Shown: positions 43,230 through 53,466 of the stretch, one piece after another
How the letters are laid out: every line of letters begins with the position of its first letter
Position numbering within the stretch: the stretch's first letter is position 1
Source: Hyphomicrobiales bacterium
GTDB lineage: Bacteria > Pseudomonadota > Alphaproteobacteria > Rhizobiales > Xanthobacteraceae
Assembly (NCBI GenBank): GCA_016713235.1
Contig: JADJPN010000003.1
Span: 124,001-188,000 of the forward strand
Length of the DNA: 64,000 nt
Reading direction: 5' to 3'
Notes under the pieces: model-generated
What the model saw: the letters and a program-made list of their open reading frames with translations, nothing else
Told to the model about the DNA's origin: nothing
Database searches by the model: none
Position numbers and translations under genes: made by a program

Positions 43230-43985
43230 TTACGGCGTTCTTACGATTGCGAGTACGGCGAGGAGCGTTGCGACTTCCGCGGCCTTGCCGGCGGCAGCGG
43301 CGCAATCCGGCACATCATCGGCATGCTGGTTCTTCGCGAGTGCGACTACGATCACGAATGCCGCGAGCGCTGCGACGAAGGCGCCGGCGGTGGCGCCGAT
43401 GCGAAATACAGGCAGCAGAAGCGCCGTACCGACAACGATCGTGATGAGCATCAAGCCTTGCAGCGCTACGCTATGCGACGGCCGTCCGATTTCGCCGATC
43501 TCTTCGAGTGGCCGCGCCGGCTGCGTAAGCCTGAACACGATTGAAGCCGTGGAGCCGAAGATCGTAGCGACAATGACGACGAGAGCCGCGCTCGGTGCAT
43601 GGTAGAAGATCAGTCCTTCGATGGCGGCGACCTCTACCAGCAACAACAACACCAGCGCGGCGGTACCCACGCCCGATGTGCCGGCGAGCCTATCGCCCGC
43701 GCGAACGGTTCCGCTCTCCAGCCGTCCGCCACGGATGGCTGCCAGCGTCAGGATCGTGGCTGCGGCAACCGCAAACGGCGGCAGCCACATGTTCCAGAAG
43801 AGAAGCAGCGCCCCGCCGGCAACCAGACCGGCAATCGCCGCGGCCGCCGGGGCGGCATAAGCGCCAGCGCCGGGATCGGTCGCAATCGGCTCGTCGTCTT
43901 CAGCGGCGCTCGGCGCGGCTCCAAACGGCAGCACCGTTTCGTTGCGGAGCCATTTCAGCGTGTCATGCACGAAGGGCGGTAACAT
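43230..43985 (-). CDS. CobS-like polytopic membrane protein, probably not catalytic
   Basis: A 251-residue protein with about six transmembrane segments. Several stretches align by eye with cobalamin synthase CobS: GTSGVGTAALVLLLLVEVAAI, FRLTQPARPLEEIGEIGRPS and the end DCAAAAGKAAEVATLLAVLA. The acidic metal-binding DGLAD-like motif of CobS is replaced (AAIRGGRLESGTVRAGDRLAG), so true ribazole transferase activity is doubtful. Start at 43985 gives MLPPFVHDTLKWLRNE; 44042 would add 19 residues. No other cobalamin genes are nearby. Confidence 0.55.
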   Translation of the reverse strand: MLPPFVHDTLKWLRNETVLPFGAAPSAAEDDEPIATDPGAGAYAAPAAAAIAGLVAGGALLLFWNMWLPPFAVAAATILTLAAIRGGRLESGTVRAGDRLAGTSGVGTAALVLLLLVEVAAIEGLIFYHAPSAALVVIVATIFGSTASIVFRLTQPARPLEEIGEIGRPSHSVALQGLMLITIVVGTALLLPVFRIGATAGAFVAALAAFVIVVALAKNQHADDVPDCAAAAGKAAEVATLLAVLAIVRTP

Positions 43986-44038
43986 CTTTGGATTCCGGTG
44001 CTGCGTGGTCTGTCGCGATTCGATGACAGCAGAATTTA

Positions 44039-45604
44039 TCACGCGCGGACAGGGGCGGTCTTCGTTCTCCGCGAGGGGTATTTTGGCTGGAGCGATCCGG
44101 CGTCGGTAACCGGCGCCAGCGCTGCCATGACGCGTTCCGGCGGGAAAGTGACGATAACTTCGGTGCCTTCGCGCAGCTTCGAGCGCAGCGTGAAGGTGCC
44201 GCCATGAAGATCGATCAAGCCCTTCACGATCGGCAGGCCAAGGCCTGCGCCTTGCTCGGCGGTTTTGATCGCGTTCGAGCCCTGTCCGAAAGAAGCCATC
44301 ACGATCGGAATTTCGTCCTCGGGAATGCCGGGGCCAGTATCGCGCACGCTGACATATTGACCGCCGGAAGCGGTCCAGCCGACCTTGGTGAAGACTTCGC
44401 CGCCTTGCGGCGTGAACTTAATCGCATTCGACAACAGGTTGAGCATGATCTGCCGTACGGCGCGCTCGTCGGCCCAGAGCTTCGGGAGATTGGACTCGAA
44501 CAGCGTATGCAGCGTGAGGCCGCGATTGGTCGCGCGCATCTTGGTCAGATGCGTGCAATCGTCGGCGATACCGACGATGCTCACAGGCTCTTCGTTCAAC
44601 TCGTAGCGGCCAGCCTCGATGCGGGAGAGATCGAGAATCTCGTTGATGAGATTGAGGAGATGCCCGCCGGAATCGTGAATGTCGCCGGCATATTCTTTAT
44701 ATGCAGGCACCGCGTGCCCGCCGAGCACTTCGTTCTTCATTACCTCGGAGAAGCCGAGGATCGCGTTCAGCGGCGTGCGCAACTCATGCGACATCTGCGC
44801 TAGGAAACGGGACTTTGCGAGGTTCGCGGCTTCCGCGCGGCGAGCCGCTTCATCCGACTTCGCTTTCGATTGCTCCAGTTCGCCGATCAAGGTGTCGAGT
44901 TGCGCGCGGGCTTCGAGCGCGGATACCGCCGCGATGTGCAGCCTTCCTGCGACCATGACGAAATAGGCTTCGGCGCCGACGGTTAGGATCGCAAGCACGA
45001 CGTCCTGCGGCGTGCCGCGGAGCAAGTAATGCAGTGTAACGACACCGGCGACCGGAACCGTCGCGGCGTAAACCGCACTCGGAATGCTCGCGGCCAGCAT
45101 CGAGAAAACGGCGACGACCAGCAGCATCGCAAACAGCGAGAAGTCGCCCGAGCCTTGCGCGCCAAGACCGACCAGCACGTTGACGATCAGGACCCAGCTC
45201 ACGCCGAAGATCAGATCGAACATCGTGAACAGGATGCGATAGCGCCGCATCAATGCCGGGCTTGCGGGCGAGCCGAGGAAGCGGCGGCAGGCGGCGACAT
45301 TGAGCGAGTGGATCGTAAGCGCGATCATCGTCCAGAGCACCGCGCCGAGGCCGCCAGTCCACAACGACGAGGCAATGCCGACGAGCGAGATCAGCATAAA
45401 CAGCGCGACCGACGCACCGATGCGATGCTCGGCGTAGAGGCGCAGAAGTTCGTAGTCGAAAGCGGGCTTTACGCCGGATGTCGATGTGAGCAGGTCGCGC
45501 GCGTCGCGGACACTGCGATTGAGCTTGAGCCGCCGCTCATGCGCGGCACGGGCGGCATCTGCCGCCGTCTCGTCCCCGCGGGCGCTGTGACTCATCATAC
45601 GCAA
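44039..45604 (-). CDS. Membrane sensor histidine kinase
   Basis: A 521-residue kinase with about six N-terminal membrane segments (roughly residues 70-230), a short coiled coil (RRAEAANLAKSRFLAQ), the His box MSHELRTPLNAILGFSEVMKNEVLGG and an ATPase with NLLSNAIKFTPQGG, DTGPGIPEDE and GAGLGLPIVKGL. It is of the same PleC-like group as the kinase at 26761 but senses through its membrane domain. No response regulator is adjacent. Confidence 0.85.
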   Translation of the reverse strand: MRMMSHSARGDETAADAARAAHERRLKLNRSVRDARDLLTSTSGVKPAFDYELLRLYAEHRIGASVALFMLISLVGIASSLWTGGLGAVLWTMIALTIHSLNVAACRRFLGSPASPALMRRYRILFTMFDLIFGVSWVLIVNVLVGLGAQGSGDFSLFAMLLVVAVFSMLAASIPSAVYAATVPVAGVVTLHYLLRGTPQDVVLAILTVGAEAYFVMVAGRLHIAAVSALEARAQLDTLIGELEQSKAKSDEAARRAEAANLAKSRFLAQMSHELRTPLNAILGFSEVMKNEVLGGHAVPAYKEYAGDIHDSGGHLLNLINEILDLSRIEAGRYELNEEPVSIVGIADDCTHLTKMRATNRGLTLHTLFESNLPKLWADERAVRQIMLNLLSNAIKFTPQGGEVFTKVGWTASGGQYVSVRDTGPGIPEDEIPIVMASFGQGSNAIKTAEQGAGLGLPIVKGLIDLHGGTFTLRSKLREGTEVIVTFPPERVMAALAPVTDAGSLQPKYPSRRTKTAPVRA

Positions 45605-45836
45605 TACCGTTACCCGACCGCCCGCAACTCACCCCCGCGCCCGAACAGAACGCGGCCTGCCGCGAATGGGTTCGCGCCAGCAACCGCTACCATCGCGCGC
45701 GGGTGGTTAATGCCGGACTGATTCTTATGGTTAAGCAAAGGTAAATCCTTCCGCCGGGCGGCGAATAGCGTAGATATTCCGGGAGCTTGATAGGTTCCCG
45801 CCCGCATGTTCCGATAGCAGAAGGAGGCAGATCGAA

Positions 45837-46448
45837 ATGAAGTTGTACGATATGGGCCGTGCGCCCAATCCGCGCCGCGTGCGCATTTTTCTAGCCGAGA
45901 AGGGCATCGATGTTCCGAAACAGGAGGTCGATCTCGGCGCGCTCGAACAACGCAGCGACGATTTTACCGCAATGAATCCGATGCAGCGCGTTCCCGTGCT
46001 GGTGCTCGACGACGGAACGGTCATCACCGAGTCGGTCGCAATCTGCCTGTATTTCGAAAAACTCCATCCCGAGCCGAACCTTTTCGGCAAGAACGCCGTC
46101 GAGAGCGCGCAGGTTGAAATGTGGAACCGGCGGCTGGAGTTGCACTTCTACGGTCCGGTCTCGCAGTCTTTCCGTCATACAAACCCCGGCATGGCGCAAC
46201 GCGAGAAGGTGCAGGTTGCCGATTGGGGTGCCGTGTGCCGCGACCAGGCAATCGAATTTGTCGATTTTCTTGAGGTAGAGCTTGGCAAGCGCGAATTTGT
46301 TGCGGGCGATCGTTTCACCATCGCTGACATTACCGCGCTCTGCACGATCGACTTCATGCGCGTGATCAAGCTATCGGTTACTCCGGAGATGAAAAACCTG
46401 ACGCGCTGGCACGCTGCAGTGTCGGCCCGTCCCAGTGCCAAGGCATAA
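45837..46448 (+). CDS. Glutathione S-transferase
   Basis: A 203-residue protein: thioredoxin-fold N-terminus MKLYDMGRAPNPRRVRIFLAEKGI, the cis-Pro and glutathione-binding stretch MQRVPVLVLDDGTVITESVAICLYFEK, and an all-helical C-terminal domain ending VAGDRFTIADITALCTIDFMR. AAGGAGG lies a few bases before the ATG. It lies two bases upstream of the enoyl-CoA hydratase gene, so they are co-transcribed. Confidence 0.9.
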   Translation: MKLYDMGRAPNPRRVRIFLAEKGIDVPKQEVDLGALEQRSDDFTAMNPMQRVPVLVLDDGTVITESVAICLYFEKLHPEPNLFGKNAVESAQVEMWNRRLELHFYGPVSQSFRHTNPGMAQREKVQVADWGAVCRDQAIEFVDFLEVELGKREFVAGDRFTIADITALCTIDFMRVIKLSVTPEMKNLTRWHAAVSARPSAKA

Positions 46449-46450
46449 AC

Positions 46451-47245
46451 ATGACTGCGAAATACGAAAATATACGGCTCGAAGTCGCCGGTTCAGTTGC
46501 GACACTTGCGCTCGCGCGCCCCGAGCGGCTGAACGCGATCAGCGCAAGCACGCATCCGGAGTTGCGCGATGCGCTCGACAAAGTCGAAGCCGACAAGAAT
46601 GTGCGCTGTCTCGTGCTGACGGGCGAGGGGCGGGCCTTCTGTTCGGGGCAGGATTTGAGTGAGCGCAATGTCGCAAGTTCCGCGAAACTCGATCTCGGTG
46701 CCTCGCTCGAGACGAATTACAATCCGCTGGTGCGCAGGCTCGCATCTTTCCCGATTCCGACCATTGCGGCGGTGAACGGTCCGGCGGCGGGCGCGGGCGC
46801 GAATATCGCGCTCGCCTGCGACATTCTTCTGATGGCGCGCTCCGCTTATTTGCAGGAGGCGTTTGCACGCATCGGTCTTGTGCCTGACGCCGGGGGAACA
46901 TGGTTCTTGCCTCGGCTTGTCGGCTTGAAACGCGCGCTTGCCATGTGCTTGTTTGCGGACCGTATTCCCGCCGAAGACTGCGAGCGCATGGGCATTGCCT
47001 GGAAGGTCTTCGACGACGAAATTTTCGCGAGCGAAGTCGCAAAGCATGCCGCTATTCTTGCGGCGGGTCCGACGCTTGCGTATCGCCTCGCCAAGCAGGC
47101 ATTGATGGCAAGCGGGGCGAACGATCTTTCCGCCCAGCTCGATCTTGAGCGCGACAGCCAGCGCGAAGCGGGCAGTTCCCGCGACTTCATCGAAGGCGTG
47201 ATGGCGTTTCGCGAGAAGCGGCTGCCGCGTTTTCAGGGCGAATAG
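46451..47245 (+). CDS. Enoyl-CoA hydratase/isomerase family protein (PaaG-like)
   Basis: A 264-residue crotonase-fold protein with ARPERLNAISASTHPELRDAL, the oxyanion-hole segment GEGRAFCSGQDLSER, PAAGAGANIALACDILLMARSAYLQEAFARIGLVPDAGGTWFLPRLVG and a C-terminal helix. The FCSGQDL and VPDAGG patterns resemble PaaG, the ring-1,2-epoxyphenylacetyl-CoA isomerase, but no other paa genes are here, so the substrate is open. Confidence 0.85.
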   Translation: MTAKYENIRLEVAGSVATLALARPERLNAISASTHPELRDALDKVEADKNVRCLVLTGEGRAFCSGQDLSERNVASSAKLDLGASLETNYNPLVRRLASFPIPTIAAVNGPAAGAGANIALACDILLMARSAYLQEAFARIGLVPDAGGTWFLPRLVGLKRALAMCLFADRIPAEDCERMGIAWKVFDDEIFASEVAKHAAILAAGPTLAYRLAKQALMASGANDLSAQLDLERDSQREAGSSRDFIEGVMAFREKRLPRFQGE

Positions 47246-47298
47246 CCGCGAGGAAATTTCGACGTGAAAATGCTACTGTCCAGGCGGAGATAAGAAAA

Positions 47299-48408
47299 AT
47301 GACCGCCACTTCCGAACAAGTCACCGAAGCCCTGAAATCCGTCAAAGGCCCCGACGGCAAGGATATCGTCTCGTCAGGCAAGCTGTCGGGCGTCGTTGTC
47401 ACCGGCGGAAAAGTTTTCTGCTCGCTCACCGTCGATGCGGCCGAAGCGCAGGCGTGGGAGAGCGTGCGCAAACAGGCCGAGGAAACGATCAAGACAGTAC
47501 CGGGCGTCGTATCCGTGCTGATCGCGCTGACTGCCGAGAAGAAACCCGGCGCTGCGTCCGCTGCGCCGCCGCGCGCCGCTGCTGGACCGGGTGGAAAAAT
47601 TCAGGGCGTTCCGGGAGTAGGCGCGATCATCGCAGTTGCTTCCGGCAAAGGCGGCGTTGGCAAGTCGACGACCGCCGTCAATCTCGCGCTCGGGCTTCAA
47701 TCGCTCGGACTAAAAGTTGGCGTACTCGACGCGGATATTTACGGCCCCTCGATGCCGCGCCTGCTCGCCATCAAAGGCAAGCCAGAAACGGTTGGCGGCC
47801 GCACGCTGAAGCCGATGGAGGCTTACGGCCTTAAGGTCATGTCGATCGGTTTTCTGGTCGACGAGGAGACGCCGATGATCTGGCGCGGGCCCATGGTGAT
47901 GTCCGCGATCACGCAGATGCTGCGCGAAGTGGATTGGGCGCCGCTCGACGTCATCGTGGTCGACATGCCGCCCGGCACGGGCGATGCGCAGCTCACGCTC
48001 GCACAGCAGGTGCCACTCGCAGGCGCGGTCATCGTCTCGACGCCGCAGGATCTCGCTTTGATCGATGCGCGGCGCGGCATTGCAATGTTCCGGCGCGTGG
48101 ACGTGCCGGTGCTTGGGCTCATCGAAAACATGAGCTACTTCCTTTGCCCGCATTGCGGCGAGCGCTCCGATATTTTCAGTCACGGTGGCGCGCATAAGGA
48201 AGCGGATCGCTGGGGCGTTCAGTTTCTCGGTGAAGTTCCGTTGGAACTCAAAATCCGCGAAACATCCGACGCTGGACTGCCGATCGTCGCGACCGAACCC
48301 GACAGTTCGCACGCCAAAGTTTACAAGGACATCGCAGCACGCGTCCGCGCCGCGATGGATGGATCGAGCGGAAAGCGCGCGGCGCCCAAAATCGTTATCG
48401 AGTCATGA
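47299..48408 (+). CDS. apbC: Iron-sulfur cluster carrier protein Mrp/ApbC
   Basis: A 369-residue ParA-like ATPase. An N-terminal DUF59 domain (residues about 5-80) is followed by an Ala/Pro linker, the deviant Walker A GKGGVGKSTTAVNL, DADIYGPSMPRLL, DVIVVDMPPGTGDAQLTL and the cluster-binding CPHC in YFLCPHCGERSDIF. It carries Fe-S clusters to target apoproteins in the cytoplasm. Normal length and complete. Confidence 0.95.
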   Translation: MTATSEQVTEALKSVKGPDGKDIVSSGKLSGVVVTGGKVFCSLTVDAAEAQAWESVRKQAEETIKTVPGVVSVLIALTAEKKPGAASAAPPRAAAGPGGKIQGVPGVGAIIAVASGKGGVGKSTTAVNLALGLQSLGLKVGVLDADIYGPSMPRLLAIKGKPETVGGRTLKPMEAYGLKVMSIGFLVDEETPMIWRGPMVMSAITQMLREVDWAPLDVIVVDMPPGTGDAQLTLAQQVPLAGAVIVSTPQDLALIDARRGIAMFRRVDVPVLGLIENMSYFLCPHCGERSDIFSHGGAHKEADRWGVQFLGEVPLELKIRETSDAGLPIVATEPDSSHAKVYKDIAARVRAAMDGSSGKRAAPKIVIES

Positions 48409-48418
48409 GCGAAGCCAG

Positions 48419-48649
48419 ATGAAAGCGCTTGCCGCTTTGGCCATTCTTGCCATGACCGCTACCGCTGCATTCGCGCAGCAGCGCCAGGCGAACCCGCCGC
48501 GCGATCTGTGGTGCCGCGACATGCAGATCGTCGAGGGCACGGTTCAGTACTGTATGGCGTATACGTTGGAACAGTGCCTTGCGTCGCGGGCCAGTCCGAA
48601 CGAGCGCTGCTATCTCAATCCGATCTACGAACCGCGCGCTCGTCGCTAG
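48419..48649 (+). CDS. Small secreted DUF3551-like protein
   Basis: A 76-residue protein with signal peptide MKALAALAILAMTATAAFAQ, then WCRDMQIVEGTVQYCMAYTLEQCLASRASPNERCYLNPIYEPR. The four Cys and the LEQC...C-x-x-NP-x-Y pattern match the DUF3551 family, common in Bradyrhizobiaceae and of unknown function. It starts 10 bases after the apbC stop. Confidence 0.7.
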   Translation: MKALAALAILAMTATAAFAQQRQANPPRDLWCRDMQIVEGTVQYCMAYTLEQCLASRASPNERCYLNPIYEPRARR

Positions 48650-48870
48650 ATATTGCTGCGACAAAGTTGCACGAACGAAGCCGCGCGCAATAAACTTTCT
48701 CAAACCTTGCGACTTTCGTCGCAGAGCTCCCGGCTGCGGCATGGCTCGCAGCATTGAATTGTCCGCGCTGCATGGCTGCCCCCGCTTTCTGCTCACGAAA
48801 AGCATGCTAGCGATTCCGCCAAGCGGGAGGCGTAGTGCCTGCCGCAGTCTTAGGGAGAAGATTCCTTACA

Positions 48871-49962
<1,092 letters not shown>

Positions 49963-50046
49963 TTTCCGCTGAAACTACAGGCGGTTTACCCCGCGATCCG
50001 AAAGGGTCGCTCCTAACTCGGCTTTAGACGAGTCAGGCATAAAATT

Positions 50047-50084
50047 AGCCCAAGTCGGATTCATCCGGCTTGGGCTGTTTTATT
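50047..50084 (+). terminator. Rho-independent terminator after dctP copy 1
   Basis: AGCCCAAGTCGGAT pairs with ATCCGGCTTGGGCT (one G-T pair) around a two-base centre, followed by GTTTTATT. It separates the two dctP transcription units, so copy 2 must have its own promoter in the next 130 bases. Confidence 0.75.
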
Positions 50085-50120
50085 ATGCTGCATAGCAAGA
50101 CGCCTAGCTCCTAGATTTTT

Positions 50121-50173
50121 GCATGGCTCTCGGCCATGCTTCCCCCAGATGACTGAGGTCGGAGAAACCTCAG
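50121..50173 (+). promoter_or_regulatory. Two leader hairpins upstream of dctP copy 2
   Basis: GCATGG (50121-50126) with CCATGC (50134-50139), and CTGAGGT (50153-50159) with ACCTCAG (50167-50173), form two stems in the 5' leader before the GGGGGA site and ATG at 50219. They might modulate transcript stability or attenuation; no known riboswitch is recognised. Confidence 0.35.
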
Positions 50174-50218
50174 GAATCCAACGAACGAAAACCCATGTTT
50201 CCAAAGGGGGAAATATTC

Positions 50219-51304
50219 ATGAAACGTCGTAAGTTCCTGCAAGTTGCGGGCGGTACGGTAGCCGCCAGCGCCTTGGCAGCTCCGGCAATTGCGCAATCCG
50301 CTCCCGAATTGAAATGGCGTCTGACCTCAAGCTTCCCGAAAGCGCTCGACACGATCTACGGCGCTGCCGAAGTGCTGGCCAAGTACGTCAACGAAGCAAC
50401 GGACGGCAAATTCCAGATTCAGGTCTTTGCAGCCGGCGAAATCGTTCCGGGCCTTCAGGCGCTCGATGCCGTGACCAGCGGCACCGTCGAAATGTGCCAC
50501 ACCGCGAACTATTACTATGTCGGCAAGGATCCGACGTTCGCGTTCGCGACCGCCGTTCCGTTCGGTCTCAACCAGCGCATGATGGATGCCTGGTGCCTTT
50601 ATGGCGGCGGCAACGACCTGCTCAATGCCTTCTTCGCCAAGCACAAGGCGATCGGCTTCATGGCCGGCAACACTGGCTGTCAGATGGGCGGCTGGTATCG
50701 CAAGGAAATCAAGTCCGTTGAAGACCTCAAGGGCTTGAAGATGCGCATCGGCGGGTTCGCCGGCCAGGTGCTCACGAAGCTCGGTGTCGTTCCGCAGCAG
50801 ATCGCGGGCGGCGAAATCTATCAGGCGCTCGAGCGCGGCACGATCGATGCGGCCGAGTGGGTCGGACCTTATGACGACGAGAAGCTCGGCTTCGCCAAGG
50901 TTGCTCCCTACTACTACTATCCCGGCTGGTGGGAAGGCGGCCCGATGCTCCACGCGATGGTGAACCTCGAGAAGTTCAACGCGCTGCCGAAGAACTACAA
51001 GGCGATCATCGAAGCGGCCGCACAGACCGCCAACACGCACATGATGGCGAAGTACGATGCCGGCAACCCGGCCGCGCTCCGCCGTCTGATCGCGGGCGGT
51101 GCCAAGCTGCAGCCGTTCTCAACGCAAATCATGGAAACCTGCTACAAGGCCGCGAATGAAGTCTACGCCGAAACCTCGGCGAAGAACGCGGACTTCAAGA
51201 AGATCCATGACTCCTACATGGCCTTCCGCAACGAGCAGTATCTCTGGTGGCAGGTTGCCGAATATACCTTCGACAGCTTCCAGATCCGCTCGCGCCGCTC
51301 GTAA
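50219..51304 (+). CDS. dctP: TRAP transporter substrate-binding protein, copy 2
   Basis: A 361-residue paralogue of the previous protein with the same twin-arginine signal (MKRRKFLQVAGGTVAASALAAPAIAQ) and nearly identical landmark segments (SSFPKALDTIYGAAEV, YYYVGKDPTFAFA, DAAEWVGPYDDEKLGFAKVAPYYYYPG). Differences cluster around 130-150 (MMDAWCLYGGGNDLL against MQNAWLSGNEGTEQW), near the ligand pocket, so specificity may differ. An in-frame ATG at 50195 is less likely than 50219, which has GGGGGA upstream. Confidence 0.9.
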   Translation: MKRRKFLQVAGGTVAASALAAPAIAQSAPELKWRLTSSFPKALDTIYGAAEVLAKYVNEATDGKFQIQVFAAGEIVPGLQALDAVTSGTVEMCHTANYYYVGKDPTFAFATAVPFGLNQRMMDAWCLYGGGNDLLNAFFAKHKAIGFMAGNTGCQMGGWYRKEIKSVEDLKGLKMRIGGFAGQVLTKLGVVPQQIAGGEIYQALERGTIDAAEWVGPYDDEKLGFAKVAPYYYYPGWWEGGPMLHAMVNLEKFNALPKNYKAIIEAAAQTANTHMMAKYDAGNPAALRRLIAGGAKLQPFSTQIMETCYKAANEVYAETSAKNADFKKIHDSYMAFRNEQYLWWQVAEYTFDSFQIRSRRS

Positions 51305-51330
51305 GTGCAAAGGCCGACAAAAAGGAAAAA

Positions 51331-51358
51331 CCCCGGAGCCTTGGCTCCGGGGTTTTTT
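51331..51358. terminator. Bidirectional terminator between dctP copy 2 and dctM
   Basis: CCCCGGAGCC-TT-GGCTCCGGGG is a perfect ten-base-pair stem flanked by AAAAA on the left and TTTTTT on the right, so it can stop transcription from both converging units. Confidence 0.9.
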
Positions 51359-51377
51359 GTTGGCTGATTTCAGTTCT

Positions 51378-53441
51378 CTAGAATTTAGGCGGGCCGAGCG
51401 GTATGTCCGGCATCTGGATCTCGATCTTTACTTTGTTCGGATCGATGCCCGTCCCGGTGCCTTTGTAGTGCATCACCATCTGCGGGAACGTGATCACGAG
51501 CACGACCATGATGCACTGGATCACGACGAAGGGCACCGCACCCCAGTAGATCTGGCCGGTGGTAATGCCGGCGGTGAGTTCTCCGCTGACCTTGTCCACG
51601 TAGGGTTCTTTGGGCGCGACCGAGCGCAAATAGAACAACGCAAAGCCGAACGGCGGATGCATGAACGAGGTCTGCATGTTCACCGCCAGAATGACGCCGA
51701 ACCAGATCAGGTCGATGCCGATTCTTTCCGCGGCGGGTCCGAGCAGCGGCACGATGATGAAAGCCAGCTCGAAGAAGTCGAGGAAGAACGCGAGCACGAA
51801 TACCAGCGCGTTGATGAAGAGCAGAAAACCGATCTGGCCGCCCGGCAGCGAGACCAGCAGCTCTTCGACCCATTTGTGCCCGTCGACGCCGTAGAAGGTG
51901 AGCGAGAACACGCGTGCGCCGAGCAGGATGAAGAGCACGAAGGCCGAGAGCTTGGCGGTCGACTCCGTGGCCTGTTTCATGAGGTCGAAATTGAGTCGCC
52001 TCTTGAAGATCGCGAGCAGTACCGCGCCGGCCGCGCCCATGGCCCCGCCTTCGGTGGGGGTCGCAAGACCGATGAAGATCGTGCCGAGCACGAGGAAGAT
52101 GAGTGCTAGCGGCGGCACCATCACCGCGGTGACCTGTCGTGACATCTCGGAGAGCAGCGGCTCGCGCAGCAGCGGCACCGCGCCAAAGATCAGCGAGATT
52201 GCGAAGAAGACGACCGCGCCGGCAGCCAGCGCAGCGCCGACGCGCAGTAGCGGCTCGAGCGTCTCGATGATGCCGGTCGCGACCGGCAGCGGATGGTTGG
52301 TATAGACGTAGGACGTCACGACCATGGCGGCGATTGCGCCGATCACGCCGGCAAGCCCCCGATAACGATCGCCGACCGAAACCAGGAACGCGAAGATGAT
52401 GCCGACGAACATTGAGAGCACGACGAAGTCTGCGCCGCGATAGGTCGTCTGCATCATGACCAGATAGCCGACCAACCCGCTGACGATGACGAGCAGCGCC
52501 AGATTTGCGTGTGGCCTTGAGACGAAATTACGCGAGCGGATGCCGAGGAAGAGGGCGTACAGGCCGGCGACTGCGGCAATCGCCTCAATTCCGTACTCCG
52601 TGACGGCGGGTGGCAGACCGAGCGTGCTGCCGCTACCGATCATGCCGCCGACCAGCGCGAATACGGAGAACAAAATGACCGTGACAACGAGAAAAGTTAC
52701 GAGCGGCACCGCGGCCACGACGCCAAAGAAGTTGGTGATCGTCCGCAACGGGCGGTTCTGCCCGTCTTCTTTTAAGGTCTGCGCCTCGGGCGGCAGCCCC
52801 GGGGCCCGGTTGGGGAACACCAAGGCAACGAGCATCACGTAGCCGGCATAAAGGCTCGAGAGAATGAGGCCCGGAATGAACGCGCCTTCGTACATGTCGC
52901 CGACCGAGCGACCGAGCTGGTCGGCCATCACGATCAGCACGAGCGACGGCGGGATGATTTGCGCGAGCGTGCCCGATGCCGCGATCACGCCCGAAGCCAG
53001 TCGCCGGTCGTAGCCGTAGCGCAGCATGATCGGCAGCGAGATGAGGCCCATCGAAATCACCGATGCCGCGACAACGCCGGTCGTCGCCGCGAGCAGCGCG
53101 CCGACGAAGATCACCGCATAGGCGAGGCCGCCGCGGATCGGGCCGAATACCTGACCAATAGTGTCGAGCAGGTCTTCCGCCATGCCGCTTCGTTCGAGCA
53201 CCAATCCCATGAACGTAAAGAACGGAATTGCGAGCAGCGTATCGTTGTTCATCGTGCCGTAAACGCGCTCGGGCATGGCTTGCAGGAAGTTCGGCGCGAA
53301 CAGGCCGAGTTCGATGCCGATGATGCCGTAGAGCAGGCCGACGGCGGCGAGCGTGAATGCCACCGGGTAACCGATGAGCAGAAACACAACCAGGCTCGCG
53401 AACATGATCGGAGCCATGTTGTGAATGATGAAAGCGGTCAT
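51378..53441 (-). CDS. dctM: TRAP transporter large permease DctM (extended form)
   Basis: A 687-residue polytopic protein, against roughly 430 for standard DctM. The N-terminal part has the usual YPVAFTLAAVGLLYG, MNNDTLLAIPFFTFMGLVLERSGMAEDLL and ASGTLAQIIPPSLVLIV. A middle insertion (about residues 240-460) carries additional membrane segments before the family sequence resumes with TPTEGGAMGAAGA and ends with MQTSFMHPPFGFALFYLRSVAP. Start at 53441 gives MTAFIIHNMAPIMFASLVVF. It works with dctQ upstream and with one or both binding proteins encoded convergently. Confidence 0.9.
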   Translation of the reverse strand: MTAFIIHNMAPIMFASLVVFLLIGYPVAFTLAAVGLLYGIIGIELGLFAPNFLQAMPERVYGTMNNDTLLAIPFFTFMGLVLERSGMAEDLLDTIGQVFGPIRGGLAYAVIFVGALLAATTGVVAASVISMGLISLPIMLRYGYDRRLASGVIAASGTLAQIIPPSLVLIVMADQLGRSVGDMYEGAFIPGLILSSLYAGYVMLVALVFPNRAPGLPPEAQTLKEDGQNRPLRTITNFFGVVAAVPLVTFLVVTVILFSVFALVGGMIGSGSTLGLPPAVTEYGIEAIAAVAGLYALFLGIRSRNFVSRPHANLALLVIVSGLVGYLVMMQTTYRGADFVVLSMFVGIIFAFLVSVGDRYRGLAGVIGAIAAMVVTSYVYTNHPLPVATGIIETLEPLLRVGAALAAGAVVFFAISLIFGAVPLLREPLLSEMSRQVTAVMVPPLALIFLVLGTIFIGLATPTEGGAMGAAGAVLLAIFKRRLNFDLMKQATESTAKLSAFVLFILLGARVFSLTFYGVDGHKWVEELLVSLPGGQIGFLLFINALVFVLAFFLDFFELAFIIVPLLGPAAERIGIDLIWFGVILAVNMQTSFMHPPFGFALFYLRSVAPKEPYVDKVSGELTAGITTGQIYWGAVPFVVIQCIMVVLVITFPQMVMHYKGTGTGIDPNKVKIEIQMPDIPLGPPKF

Positions 53442-53466
53442 AGCGGTTGCTCCGGGCCTGCGCTGG

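Noticed and set aside
43230..43985. Functional cobalamin synthase cobS
   Set aside because: The acidic catalytic motif is absent and no cobalamin genes are adjacent, so only a CobS-like label is given.
48650..48870. A small RNA or tRNA in the gap before dctP copy 1
   Set aside because: No cloverleaf, promoter-terminator pair or conserved structure could be made out; the gap seems to hold only a promoter region.
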